DNA of 64,000 nt, taken from assembly GCA_002256145.1 (NCBI GenBank), contig NKIP01000014.1, forward strand, positions 39,981-103,980. Direction: 5' to 3'. The stretch is from Comamonadaceae bacterium PBBC1. Lineage in GTDB: Bacteria > Pseudomonadota > Gammaproteobacteria > Burkholderiales > Burkholderiaceae_C. Positions 36,591 through 45,625 of the stretch are shown here, piece after piece. The notes under the pieces were generated by a model, which saw nothing but the letters and a program-made list of their open reading frames with translations, searched no databases and was not told where the DNA came from. A program made the position numbers and the translations under genes. How positions within the stretch are numbered: position 1 is the stretch's first letter; each line of letters starts with the position of its first letter.

Positions 36591-38279
36591 TTATGAATTG
36601 AATTGGTCGAGCACTTGGCCGGGTCCGTGTGGATGGTCCACATAGTCCTGACCGTCGTGCACTTTCACGCCATTGACCCACACGCCATGCACGCCTGTGG
36701 CTTCGCGCACCATGCGTGTGCCGCCACCCGGCAAGTCCTGGCGGGGCAAGGGTTTGGAGATGCCCACCGTGGCCGGGTCGAACAGCAGCAAGTCGGCGGG
36801 CAGGCCCACTTGCAGGCGGCCACGGTCGGGAATGCGAAAGCGGTCAGCGGGCTCGCTGGTCAGGCGACGAACGCCTTCGGCCAGGCTGAAGTGCCCGGTG
36901 TCGCGCACCCAGTGCGCCAGAAAGTACAAGCCAAAGCCTGCGTCGCACATGTAGGTGAGGTGCGCGCCCGCGTCCGACAGCGTGATAACGCTGGCCGGGT
37001 GCTTGAGCGAGGGGGCCACACCGTCGTCGTTGTTGTTGAAAAACTTGCCCACAAAATGCGTGCCCAGGTTTTCGGCCAAGGCCAGGTCAAAGAACACGTC
37101 CACCGGGTCCAGGCCACGCTGATCGGCCAGGGCCTGAATGCTCACGCCTTCGAGCGCCTGGTTGTCCGGATGCACAGTGGCACCCACCTCGATGTGCCGC
37201 CAGTTGCCCAGAAACAAAATGCCCGCCTTGGGCTGGCGCAGGTTCTGGCGGAAGGCTTCGCGAAATTCGGGCGATCGGTACAGCGCTGGCAATTGGTCTG
37301 GCGTCGCGGTCTTCACCGCATCAAAGGCTGCATGGCTCAGCAGCACATAGGGGTCGGTCAAGGTGAAGTCAAACGACAGCGGCTGGCAGCTCGTCAGCAC
37401 ATACAGCTCGTGGCCGCGCGCCAGGGCTTGGGCGCAGCGCTCGTAATAGGTGGCCCCCAGGTCTGGGTTGCCCTCGTTGTACATGGTGAGCACGGTCGAG
37501 ATGTAGCCGGGGCGGCCCGTGTCCTGCACGATGGACTCCATCACATCGGGGCTGGCACGGGTGCCAGTGGCCATCATGAACACGCCCTTGTTTTTTTCGC
37601 CCAACACACCGGCCAAAGCCCGCAGCTCATTTTCGGAAGCGATGGTGGACGGCATGGGGATGCCGCCGAAGCCGCTGTGGTTGGGCGAAAACGAAGACGC
37701 AAACCCAATGGCACCGTGGTCCATGGCGTCGCGCACCAGGGCCTGCATGGTTTGCAGTTGCTCGGGTGTGGGGTCGACTTGGGCAGAGCCGTCTGCGCCC
37801 ATCACGGCGGTGCGGATGACCGAGTGGCCTGCGAACACGGCGGTGTTGACATAGGGGCCGATGCGGCGCAGCTGGTCCATGTATTGGCCAAAGGACTCAA
37901 ACTGCCAGTCCACGCCGGTGAGCAAGGATTGCAAGTCCATGCCCTCGACCACCGACAGGTTTTTCAGCATGGTCTCGCGCAGCGGCGCAGGGCAGGGCGC
38001 AATGCCAAAACCGCAATTGCCAATCACCGCCGTGGTCACGCCCAAAGCGGGTGAGGGTGACATGGTGCGGTCCCAGGTGACTTGCGCGTCGTAGTGGGTG
38101 TGCAGGTCCACGATGCCGGGCATGAGGGCCAGGCCTTGGGCATCGATGCTGTCGCGGGCAGGGCCATCCACCTGGCCGATGTGGGTGATGCGGCCTTGCG
38201 AGACGGCTACATCGGCCTGTCTTGCGGGCTGGCCCGTGCCGTCAAAAACCTGCGCATTGCGGATGATCAAATCGTGCAT
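36591..38279 (-). CDS. D-aminoacylase / N-acyl-D-amino-acid deacylase-like amidohydrolase
   Basis: A 562-aa amidohydrolase-superfamily enzyme. The first metal-binding motif is GIVDLHTHYDAQVTWD; GHSVIRTAVMG and ITLSDAGAHLTYMCDAG (metal Asp) follow, with a C-terminal small beta domain (LPADLLLFDPATVG). The family hydrolyses N-acyl-D-amino acids or related cyclic amides. The ATG at 38,279 yields MHDLIIRNAQVFDGTG, the usual beginning, and the longer frame is rejected. The Bug receptor downstream may supply its substrate. The exact substrate cannot be read from sequence. Confidence 0.85.
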   Translation of the reverse strand: MHDLIIRNAQVFDGTGQPARQADVAVSQGRITHIGQVDGPARDSIDAQGLALMPGIVDLHTHYDAQVTWDRTMSPSPALGVTTAVIGNCGFGIAPCPAPLRETMLKNLSVVEGMDLQSLLTGVDWQFESFGQYMDQLRRIGPYVNTAVFAGHSVIRTAVMGADGSAQVDPTPEQLQTMQALVRDAMDHGAIGFASSFSPNHSGFGGIPMPSTIASENELRALAGVLGEKNKGVFMMATGTRASPDVMESIVQDTGRPGYISTVLTMYNEGNPDLGATYYERCAQALARGHELYVLTSCQPLSFDFTLTDPYVLLSHAAFDAVKTATPDQLPALYRSPEFREAFRQNLRQPKAGILFLGNWRHIEVGATVHPDNQALEGVSIQALADQRGLDPVDVFFDLALAENLGTHFVGKFFNNNDDGVAPSLKHPASVITLSDAGAHLTYMCDAGFGLYFLAHWVRDTGHFSLAEGVRRLTSEPADRFRIPDRGRLQVGLPADLLLFDPATVGISKPLPRQDLPGGGTRMVREATGVHGVWVNGVKVHDGQDYVDHPHGPGQVLDQFNS

Positions 38280-38300
38280 CTGTCGGAAACCTTGCGTGTT

Positions 38301-38345
38301 TATAAAGTGAGAGGTGTGAGCGATGTCATCACTTTTTTCACTATA
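38301..38345. promoter_or_regulatory. Inverted repeat, possible operator
   Basis: The half sites TATAAAGTGA (38,301) and TCACTATA (38,338) face each other just upstream of the amidohydrolase gene, with additional TGTGA/TCATCAC words between them. The arrangement could bind a dimeric repressor controlling the amidohydrolase-Bug pair. Confidence 0.3.
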
Positions 38346-38476
38346 AACAGTTGCCTTCATCCACCTGTCGCGAACTGGATATCAGGGTTTTCCTCAGGCG
38401 CGGCAGGGGCTGCAGCAACAAAAGTGGCCGACATTTCAGCCCACGGCGTGGGCTGGTTGTGCATGAGGGGTGGCCC

Positions 38477-39376
38477 TCAGTGGAGCACGTTTTCCAGAGT
38501 CACCAGCGTCTGCCTGAACCTGCGTGCCGCAGGCGTTTCCGTGTCGGGTCGCCACAGCAGGGCAATGCCTATTTCGGTGTTGGCACCTGGTCCGTGCACT
38601 TGCCGAAACACCACACGCGGCATGGCGTGGCGTGTGGCCACAGAAGGCACCAAGGCGACGCCCAGTCCGCTTTCAACCAGGCTGACCACGGTCTGCACCT
38701 GCACGGCTTCTTGCTGCACCTTGGGCACAAAGCCCGCCTGCTGGCAAGCCAGCAGGGCCATGGCGTGCAGCCCCGGCACCGCTTGGGCGCTGTACATCAC
38801 AAAGGGCTCTGCCGCGAGGTCGGAGAGTTTGAGTTTGGGTTTGGCCAGCAAGGTGTGGCCTTCGGGCAGTGCTGCTACAAACACGTCGCGCTCAACGGGG
38901 GTCATTTGTGCCTGGCTTGCCCGCACCATCGGAAAGCGCAGCAGTCCCGCATCTACATCGCCTTGCTCCACCTGCTCGATCAAGCGGCTGGTGGTGGACT
39001 CGGTCAACACCAGTTCGACGTCCGGGTAACGCGCACGGAACAGCGGCATGAGCCTGGGCATGAGCGAATAAGTGGCCGAGCCGATGAAGCCGATGCGCAG
39101 CGTGCCGGCTTCACCACGCGCCGTGGCCGTGGCCATGCGACCAAATTGCTCGGTGTGGAACAAGGCGCGTCGCGCATCGTCCAGCGCCGCCTGGCCTGCG
39201 GGTGTGAGGCTGGTGCCCCGCCGCGTGCGCTCAAACAGGCGCACGCCCAAGTCTTCTTCGAGCTTGCGGATTGACGCCGACAGCGGCGGCTGTGAGATGT
39301 GCAGCCGCTCGGCAGCGCGGTGGTAGTTCAGGGTTTCAGCAAGGGCCACAAAGTGGCGCAGTTGTCGGGTGTCCAT
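38477..39376 (-). CDS. LysR-family transcriptional regulator
   Basis: A 299-aa LysR regulator. The winged helix-turn-helix occupies residues 1-60 (MDTRQLRHFVALAETLNYHR, AAERLHISQPPLSASIRKLE), followed by a periplasmic-binding-like effector domain (GEAGTLRIGFIGSATYSLMP). The ATG at 39,376 places the helix-turn-helix correctly; the open frame extends further but adds atypical residues. It is divergent from the CoA-transferase-MaoC-Bug-Bug-CoA-transferase-ACAD operon, the usual LysR arrangement, so control of that operon by an acid or CoA-ester ligand is likely. A TGATA-N9-TATCA site abuts its start codon. Confidence 0.92.
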   Translation of the reverse strand: MDTRQLRHFVALAETLNYHRAAERLHISQPPLSASIRKLEEDLGVRLFERTRRGTSLTPAGQAALDDARRALFHTEQFGRMATATARGEAGTLRIGFIGSATYSLMPRLMPLFRARYPDVELVLTESTTSRLIEQVEQGDVDAGLLRFPMVRASQAQMTPVERDVFVAALPEGHTLLAKPKLKLSDLAAEPFVMYSAQAVPGLHAMALLACQQAGFVPKVQQEAVQVQTVVSLVESGLGVALVPSVATRHAMPRVVFRQVHGPGANTEIGIALLWRPDTETPAARRFRQTLVTLENVLH

Positions 39377-39395
39377 TGATATCCAATAGCTATCA
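39377..39395. promoter_or_regulatory. LysR-type operator (T-N11-A palindrome)
   Basis: TGATA-N9-TATCA is a perfect inverted repeat containing the T-N11-A core recognised by LysR-type regulators. It lies in the 91-bp divergent spacer, right at the LysR start codon, where autoregulatory and activation sites are usually found. Confidence 0.5.
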
Positions 39396-39467
39396 CAGAA
39401 GTGAAAACAAATATTAGACGAAAACAAGTTCGGCAGAAATAATGGCGCTCCTAAACCCTCAGTCTTT

Positions 39468-40685
39468 ATGCAGCCACTTCAAGGAATCCGGGTCCTGGAC
39501 CTGTCGAGCGTGATCTTTGGCCCTCTGGCCAGTCAGGTGCTGGCCGACTACGGCGCAGAGGTCATCAAGGTCGAGCCGCCCGAAGGCGACTCGACGCGCC
39601 ACACGGGCCCGGGCCTGGAGCCGGGCATGGCCGCCATGTTCATGGGGGCCAACCGCAGCAAAAAGAGTTTGGTGCTCGACCTCAAGCAGGCCGCAGCCCA
39701 GCAGGCTTTGCAGGCGCTGGTGGATTCGGCCGACGTGTTCATGCACAGCATGCGGCCCCAAAAACTGGCCGCGCTGGGCATCGACCCCGAGACGCTGCGC
39801 CAACGCCATCCCCGGCTGGTGTACGCCAGCTTGCTCGGGTTTTTGCCGGGGCCTTATGCGGGCCGACCCGCCTACGACGATGTGATCCAGGGCATGTCGG
39901 GCCTGGCCGATCTGATGGAGCGCCAGACGGGCGAGGCGCGTTACCTGCCCACCATCGCCGCCGACAAGACCTGCGGCCATGTGGCGGCGCACGCCATCTT
40001 GGCCGCCCTGATGCAGCGCGAGCGCACGGGTGAGGGGGCGCTGGTCGAGATCCCGATGTTCGAGTCCATGGTGGGCTTCAATCTGGTGGAGCACTTTTAC
40101 GGTCAGCACTTTGTGCCGCCTCTGTCGGGTGCGGGTTACCCGCGTGTGCTGGCGCCCTGGCGCAGGCCTTACCGCACGGCCGATGGCCATGTGGCCATGA
40201 TGCCCTACACCACCACCCACTGGCAGCGTTTCTTTGCCGAAGTGGGTCGCCCGGACTTGGCAGCGGACCCGCGCTTTGCCGACATCGCGCAGCGCACAAA
40301 GCACATTGCCGAGTTGCTCGAACTCGCGTCCGGTTTTGTGGAAAAGCACGACACGGCCTATTGGATCGCCACCTGCGAGCGGCTCGAAATCCCGGCAGCG
40401 CCCGTGGGGCGTCTCGACGATTTGCCGCAAGACCCGCATTTGTTGGCCACCGGATTTTTCGAGTCGGTGCAAGACCCGGCCATGGGCGAGGTGCGTTTTC
40501 CGGGGGTGCCCGTGCGCTTCAACGGCCAGCGCCCGCCCGTGGCGCTGCCGCCGCGCTTGGGCGAACACACGCGCACCCTGCTGTCCGCTGCGGGCTTGTC
40601 TGCCGCGCAGATCGACGCCATGCTGGGCAGCGGCGCGGCCGTGGCCCCCAACCTTTCCAACGATTCCGGAGTTTCACAACCATGA
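39468..40685 (+). CDS. Class III CoA-transferase (CaiB/BaiF family)
   Basis: A 405-aa class III CoA-transferase, first gene of the LysR-controlled operon. It begins LQGIRVLDLSSVIFGPLASQ, with YGAEVIKVEPPEGD, NRSKKSLVLDLKQ and TIAADKTCG containing the catalytic aspartate. It resembles the enzyme at 34,154 more than the one at 43,200 and probably activates a dicarboxylic or branched acid. The stop overlaps the MaoC ATG, so translation is coupled. The substrate is unknown. Confidence 0.88.
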   Translation: MQPLQGIRVLDLSSVIFGPLASQVLADYGAEVIKVEPPEGDSTRHTGPGLEPGMAAMFMGANRSKKSLVLDLKQAAAQQALQALVDSADVFMHSMRPQKLAALGIDPETLRQRHPRLVYASLLGFLPGPYAGRPAYDDVIQGMSGLADLMERQTGEARYLPTIAADKTCGHVAAHAILAALMQRERTGEGALVEIPMFESMVGFNLVEHFYGQHFVPPLSGAGYPRVLAPWRRPYRTADGHVAMMPYTTTHWQRFFAEVGRPDLAADPRFADIAQRTKHIAELLELASGFVEKHDTAYWIATCERLEIPAAPVGRLDDLPQDPHLLATGFFESVQDPAMGEVRFPGVPVRFNGQRPPVALPPRLGEHTRTLLSAAGLSAAQIDAMLGSGAAVAPNLSNDSGVSQP

Positions 40686-41179
40686 GCAGCGCAGCGTTTT
40701 CGACAGCGGCGGTGGACCGCACTTTGCCTCAGCTGGGGCGTGGCTTTGTCTGGCAAGACCTCACGGTCGGTCAGCGCATGCGCACCTTTCGGCGCACCAT
40801 CACCGAGACCGATTTGGTCAACTTCATTTCGGTCACGGGCATGCTCGAAGCCATCTTCATCGAAGAAGGCTACGAAGGCGGCGCGATGGCCGGGCGACCT
40901 GTGCCGGGCGCACTCACCTACACCCTGATCGAAGGCTTCATCTTGCAGACCATGATCCAGGGCACGGGCCTGGCCATGCTGGAGCTGCACCAGAAAATTT
41001 TGGCACCCGTGGTGGTGGGCGACACCATCGAGGCCGTGATCGAGGTGACCGACATCCGCCCCACCTCACGCAGCGGCCGCGCCGTGGTCACGTCGCGCAT
41101 CGACGTGTTCAACCAGCACGACATCCCGGTCATGACTTACACCGCTACACGGTTGCTGGCAGGTCGCCCAGCCGATTGA
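40682..41179 (+). CDS. MaoC-like hot-dog dehydratase
   Basis: A 165-aa hot-dog fold protein of the MaoC/(R)-specific enoyl-CoA hydratase group. The N-terminal VGQRMRTFRRTITETDLVNF carries the usual start of the family, and AGRPVPGALTYTLIEGFI the substrate-loop region. The classical D-x4-H hydratase dyad is not obvious: TETDLVNFISVTGM has the Asp, but the His five residues on is replaced by Ser. It may be a hydratase with altered chemistry or a non-catalytic relative such as a mesaconyl-CoA-type hydratase. It lies between the CoA-transferase and Bug genes. Confidence 0.75.
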   Translation: MSSAAFSTAAVDRTLPQLGRGFVWQDLTVGQRMRTFRRTITETDLVNFISVTGMLEAIFIEEGYEGGAMAGRPVPGALTYTLIEGFILQTMIQGTGLAMLELHQKILAPVVVGDTIEAVIEVTDIRPTSRSGRAVVTSRIDVFNQHDIPVMTYTATRLLAGRPAD

Positions 41180-41219
41180 GCGTTTTCAAAATATCCGATT
41201 CATAACAGGAGACACCACC

Positions 41220-42197
41220 ATGAACATCCCCCACACTTTGCGCAGAACCTTGTTGGGCTTGGCCGCCGCGGCTTGCTTGCCCCTGAGCGCTTGGGCGCAG
41301 GCCTACCCGAGCAAGCCCATCACCTTGCTCGTGCCCTTTCCGCCGGGCGGCCCCACCGATCTGGTGGCGCGTGTGCTGGCCAAAAAAATGTCGGAGCAAA
41401 TGGGCCAGTCCATCGTGATCGACAACAAGCCCGGTGCCAACGGCAACATTGCGGCCGTGGCCGCCGCCAAGGCTCCAGCCGACGGCTACACCGTGCTCTA
41501 CAACACCTCGTCCATCACCTTGAGCCCCGCGCTCTACAAGAGCCTGACCTATGACGTGATGCGCGATTTGGCACCTGTGGCGCTCACGGCTGTGGTGCCT
41601 TTGGCGCTGGTGGTCAATCCTGCCGTACCGGTCAACAATGTGCGTGAATTCATCGCTTACGCCAAAGCCAATCCGGCCAAGCTGTCTTATGGTTCGGCAG
41701 GCAACGGCAACGTGACGCACCTGGCGGCCTTTCAATTGGTCAAGCACCATGACCTGGATGCCACCCATGTCCCTTACCGGGGCAGTGCGCCGGCCGACGT
41801 GGACCTGGTCGCAGGGCAGATCCAGTTCATGACCGACACCATCAACTCGGTCATGCCTTTTGTGAAGGACAAACGCTTGAAATTGCTGGCAGTGACCACC
41901 AGCCAGCGCATGTCGCTCTTCCCCGATGTGCCCACTTTGGGTGAGACCGTGATGCCCGGATTTGAAGCGGGTGCGTGGCAAGGCATCATGGTGCCCGCCA
42001 ACACGCCCAAGGCGGTGGTGCAGCGCCTGAACGCTGAAATCAACAAGGCCCTGCAAAGCGCCGAGGTCAAGGAAAAGCTGGCGCTGCAAGGCGCGGAGCC
42101 CCTGGGCTCGACGTCTGAAGAATACGGTGCCTACGTGAAGAAAGAACTGGCCCGCTGGGCCGCCGTGGTCAAAGCCACAGGCGTCACGCTCGAATAA
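41220..42197 (+). CDS. Bug-family (TctC) binding protein
   Basis: A 325-aa periplasmic solute-binding protein. The signal peptide ends at SAWAQ, and the mature chain starts AYPSKPITLLVPFPPGGPTD. VIDNKPGANGNIAAVAAAKA and NTSSITLSPALYKSLTYD form the ligand pocket loops. It is close in layout to the Bug protein at 35,614, including the VPYRGSAPADVDLVAGQIQF segment. It probably captures the carboxylate that is activated by the operon's CoA-transferases. No membrane partners are encoded in the window. Confidence 0.9.
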   Translation: MNIPHTLRRTLLGLAAAACLPLSAWAQAYPSKPITLLVPFPPGGPTDLVARVLAKKMSEQMGQSIVIDNKPGANGNIAAVAAAKAPADGYTVLYNTSSITLSPALYKSLTYDVMRDLAPVALTAVVPLALVVNPAVPVNNVREFIAYAKANPAKLSYGSAGNGNVTHLAAFQLVKHHDLDATHVPYRGSAPADVDLVAGQIQFMTDTINSVMPFVKDKRLKLLAVTTSQRMSLFPDVPTLGETVMPGFEAGAWQGIMVPANTPKAVVQRLNAEINKALQSAEVKEKLALQGAEPLGSTSEEYGAYVKKELARWAAVVKATGVTLE

Positions 42198-42216
42198 AAC
42201 CCATTGGAGACAAAAC

Positions 42217-43203
42217 ATGACCTCACGCAGACACATCCTCAAGACACTCACTTCGCTCTGCCTGCTGGCTGCGGCCATCGGCGGCACCGCCGTTCAAGCG
42301 CAGACGGCGGCCTTCCCGTCCAAGCCCTTGCGCTTTGTGGTGCCCTTCCCGCCGGGCAGCGGCACCGACACCTCGGCGCGTTACTTCGCCAAAAAGCTGA
42401 CCGAGATGACGGGCCAGACCGTGGTGGTGGACAACAAGCCCGGTGCCAACGGCTTCATTGCCGTGCGTGCCGTGCAAAGCGCCCCCGCCGACGGCTACAC
42501 CGTCTTTGTGGGCAGCAACTCCACCTTGGCGGTGAATGCGGCGCTGTTCAAGTCTTTGCCCTATGACCCGGTGGCCGATTTTGCGCCGCTGACCATGATG
42601 ATGCGCGCGGCCGCTTTGTTGATCGTGCCGGGCCAGTCGGACTACAAAACGGTGGCCGACCTGGTCGCTGCCGCCAAGGCCAAACCCGGCCAACTCAATT
42701 ACGGCGCGGGCTCGGCCGGTTACCAGCTGATGGCCGAGGCCTTCAACGATGCCACCCGCATCCAGGCGGTGCATGTGCCGTTCAAGGGGGCCAGTGAAGT
42801 CGTGTCGGCGGTGACGGCAGGCACGGTGCAGTTTGCGTTTGCCGAGATGACGAGCGCCCAAGAGATGGTCAAGGCGGGCAAGCTGCGCGCTCTGGCTTTT
42901 GCGTCCGAGCAGCGCTCGCCCACACTGCCCGCCGTGCCCACAGCCAACGAGGCGGGCTTGCCAGGTTTCACGGCTTATACCTGGGTGGGTGCCATGGTGT
43001 CGTCCAAGACACCCAAGGCCGAAACCGACAAACTCGCGAGCTTGTTCACCGCCATTGAGCGCTTGCCCGAAACCCGCGAGTTTTATGAGCGTCTGGGTGC
43101 TGAGGTCATGAACGGTGGCCCCGAAGAAATGCGCGCTTTTCAGGCAGCCGAGATCAAGCTTTGGAAGCGCATCGCCACCAGCGCCAAGGTGGAGCTGCAA
43201 TGA
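42217..43203 (+). CDS. Second Bug-family binding protein in tandem
   Basis: A 328-aa periplasmic Bug protein with a signal peptide (SLCLLAAAIGGTAVQAQT) and the family start AFPSKPLRFVVPFPPGSGTD. Its ligand loops differ from the upstream paralogue (GSNSTLAVNAALFKSLPYD in place of NTSSITLSPALYKS), so it probably binds a different molecule. The 19-bp gap indicates co-expression, and the stop overlaps the next CoA-transferase start. Two different Bug proteins in one operon suggest uptake of two related acids or use of one as a sensor. Confidence 0.9.
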   Translation: MTSRRHILKTLTSLCLLAAAIGGTAVQAQTAAFPSKPLRFVVPFPPGSGTDTSARYFAKKLTEMTGQTVVVDNKPGANGFIAVRAVQSAPADGYTVFVGSNSTLAVNAALFKSLPYDPVADFAPLTMMMRAAALLIVPGQSDYKTVADLVAAAKAKPGQLNYGAGSAGYQLMAEAFNDATRIQAVHVPFKGASEVVSAVTAGTVQFAFAEMTSAQEMVKAGKLRALAFASEQRSPTLPAVPTANEAGLPGFTAYTWVGAMVSSKTPKAETDKLASLFTAIERLPETREFYERLGAEVMNGGPEEMRAFQAAEIKLWKRIATSAKVELQ

Positions 43204-44459
43204 GCCAAGTCAGCCTGGGGGCAAGCGGCGAGCAGCTTGGCGCGCTCTCGCACATCCGTGTGCTGGATTTGTCGCGTGTGTTGGCGGGGCCCTGGGCGGC
43301 GCAGACCCTGGGTGACTTGGGGGCCGAGATCATCAAGGTCGAACGCCCTGAGGCGGGCGACGACACCCGCACCTGGGGGCCGCCGTATTTGAAGGATGCG
43401 CAAGGGCAGCCCACCCGGGATGCCGCTTATTTTTTGTGCACCAACCGCAATAAAAAATCGATCGCCATTGACCTGAGTACGGCCGAGGGTCAAAAACTGG
43501 TGCGTGACTTGGCACTTCAATGCGATGTGCTGATCGAAAATTTCAAAGTGGGCAGCCTGCAGCAATATGGGCTGGACTACGACACGCTGCACGCCATCCA
43601 CCCTCGGCTGGTGTACTGCTCGGTGACTGGCTTTGGCCAGACCGGACCCTATGCCCAGCGCGCAGGGTATGACTTTTTGATCCAGGGCATGGGCGGGCTG
43701 ATGAGCATCAGCGGCCAGCCCGACGGCACGCCCGGCGCAGGCCCCATGAAGGTGGGCGTGGCACTCACCGACATCCTCACGGGCCTGTACGCCAGCACCA
43801 GCATCCTGGCGGCCTTGCAGGCCCGCGAGGTGACGGGGCGCGGTCAGCACATCGACTTGGCATTGCTCGATGTGGGTGTGGCGTGCCTGGCCAACCAGTC
43901 GATGAACTACCTGCACAGCGGTGTGGCCCCCCAGCGCATGGGCAATGCCCACCCGAACACGGTGCCTTACCAGGACTTTCCGACAGCCGACGGCCACATG
44001 ATTTTGGCGGTGGGCAACGATGGCCAGTTCGCCCGATTTTGCAAAACCGCCGGGCGGCCTGAATGGGCAGACGATGCGCGCTTTGTGACCAACGCCGGGC
44101 GTGTGCAAAACCGTGTGGCCTTGATCGAGTTGATGCGCGAGCTGACCGTCACCCGCAGCACACGCGAGTGGGTGGCCTTGCTCGAATCGGCAGGCGTGCC
44201 CTGCGGTCCGATCAACACCATTGCCGATGTGTTTGAAGACCCGCAGGTCAAGGCGCGTGGCATGCAGATCCACATGGACCACGCCGCCAGGGACGATGTG
44301 GCCTTGGTGGCCAGCCCGATCCGCCTGTCGGACACGCCTGTGCAGTACCGCCACGCCCCGCCACTCTTGGGGCAGCACACCCGCGAGGTGCTGGGCGATA
44401 TGCTGGCGTTGGATGAAGAGACCATGACAACTTTGTTTGAAAAAGGGGTGTTGGCATGA
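43200..44459 (+). CDS. Class III CoA-transferase (CaiB/BaiF family)
   Basis: A 419-aa enzyme: SHIRVLDLSRVLAGPWAAQT at the start, GAEIIKVERPEAGDDTR, NRNKKSIAIDL, and VGVALTDILTG with the catalytic aspartate. It is of the formyl-CoA/succinyl-CoA:carboxylate transferase subtype, distinct from the two other CoA-transferases in the window. It overlaps the Bug gene upstream and the acyl-CoA dehydrogenase downstream by 4 bp each. It likely provides the CoA ester oxidised by the next two genes. Confidence 0.9.
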   Translation: MSQVSLGASGEQLGALSHIRVLDLSRVLAGPWAAQTLGDLGAEIIKVERPEAGDDTRTWGPPYLKDAQGQPTRDAAYFLCTNRNKKSIAIDLSTAEGQKLVRDLALQCDVLIENFKVGSLQQYGLDYDTLHAIHPRLVYCSVTGFGQTGPYAQRAGYDFLIQGMGGLMSISGQPDGTPGAGPMKVGVALTDILTGLYASTSILAALQAREVTGRGQHIDLALLDVGVACLANQSMNYLHSGVAPQRMGNAHPNTVPYQDFPTADGHMILAVGNDGQFARFCKTAGRPEWADDARFVTNAGRVQNRVALIELMRELTVTRSTREWVALLESAGVPCGPINTIADVFEDPQVKARGMQIHMDHAARDDVALVASPIRLSDTPVQYRHAPPLLGQHTREVLGDMLALDEETMTTLFEKGVLA

Positions 44460-45613
44460 GCCAGCTTGATTCGTTGAACCCGTCGGCCATTCCTGCGCAA
44501 GACGAAGCGCTGCGTCAGGAGGTGCGGGCCTTTTTGGTCGAGGCCATGCAAGGTGTACCCGCTCATGTGCGCGCCCGCTCCTGGTCGGGCTACGACCCCG
44601 AGTTCAGCCGCGAGCTGGGCCGCCGGGGTTGGCTGGGCATCACCTTCCCGCCAGCCTACGGTGGCGCGGGGCGCAGCGCGTTCGCCCGCTATGTGCTGGT
44701 CGAGGAATTTTTGAACTTTGGTGCGCCCGTCGGCTCGCACTGGATTGCCGATCGACAAAGTGGCCCCTTGCTGATCAAGTACGGCACCGAAACGCAAAAG
44801 CAGCGCTACCTGCCCGCCATCTGCCGGGGTGAGGCCTTCTTTTGCATCGGCATGAGCGAGCCCGGCTCGGGTTCTGACCTGGCCAGTGTGCGTACCCGTG
44901 CGGTGCCCCATGAATCCGGCTGGTTGTTGAATGGCCAAAAGATTTGGACCACCAACGCCCACAATTGCCACTTCATGATCGCGCTGGTGCGAACCAGCGG
45001 CGAGACGACCGACCGCCACAAGGGCTTGTCGCAGGTGATCGTGGACTTGTCTTTGCCCGGCGTGACGGTGCGGCCCATCGTCGACCAATCGGGTGACAGC
45101 CATTTTTGCGAAGTGTTTTTTGACAACGTGCAGCTGGGCCCAGATGCCTTGGTGGGTGACGAAGGCGGTGGTTGGGAGCAGGTCACGGCCGAGCTGGCTT
45201 TTGAGCGCAGCGGGCCGGAGCGTTTGTTCTCCAGTATCGCCTTGTTTGACGAGTGGCTGGCCTTTGTGCGCACGCCGCAAGGCCGCACACCGCAGGCCCA
45301 GCGCCTGGCGGGCAAAATTTTGAGCCAACTGGCACCGCTTCGCGCCATGTCGGTGGCCATCACCGAAAAACTCACGCGGGGTGAAAGCCCGGTGGTCGAG
45401 GCGGCCCTGGTCAAAGACCTGGGCACAGGCGTGGAGCAGCTGATCCCGGCAGCGATTGCCGATGATTTGTTCTCGCGCGACGCGGCCGATGTGCCGGCCG
45501 AATTGCTCAACACGCTCAACTACATCACGCAAGTGGCGCCCAGCTACTCGCTGCGTGGCGGCACGCGCGACATTCTGCGCGGCATGATCGCCCGTGGCCT
45601 CGGCTTGCGCTGA
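44456..45613 (+). CDS. Acyl-CoA dehydrogenase
   Basis: A 385-aa FAD-dependent acyl-CoA dehydrogenase. FAD and substrate motifs are FCIGMSEPGSGSDLASVRTR and GWLLNGQKIWTTNAHNC, with a C-terminal LRGGTRDILRGMIARGLGL corresponding to the GGSSEIQRN-type region. The family removes two hydrogens alpha,beta to a CoA ester. It is paired with a second dehydrogenase-like gene 12 bp downstream; such pairs often form a heteromer in which one subunit carries the active site. The acyl substrate is unknown. Confidence 0.88.
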   Translation: MSQLDSLNPSAIPAQDEALRQEVRAFLVEAMQGVPAHVRARSWSGYDPEFSRELGRRGWLGITFPPAYGGAGRSAFARYVLVEEFLNFGAPVGSHWIADRQSGPLLIKYGTETQKQRYLPAICRGEAFFCIGMSEPGSGSDLASVRTRAVPHESGWLLNGQKIWTTNAHNCHFMIALVRTSGETTDRHKGLSQVIVDLSLPGVTVRPIVDQSGDSHFCEVFFDNVQLGPDALVGDEGGGWEQVTAELAFERSGPERLFSSIALFDEWLAFVRTPQGRTPQAQRLAGKILSQLAPLRAMSVAITEKLTRGESPVVEAALVKDLGTGVEQLIPAAIADDLFSRDAADVPAELLNTLNYITQVAPSYSLRGGTRDILRGMIARGLGLR

Positions 45614-45625
45614 AAAGGAAACAAC

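Noticed and set aside
36603..38054. A 483-residue open frame on the + strand
   Set aside because: It is antisense to the D-aminoacylase-like gene, which has complete metal-binding motifs.
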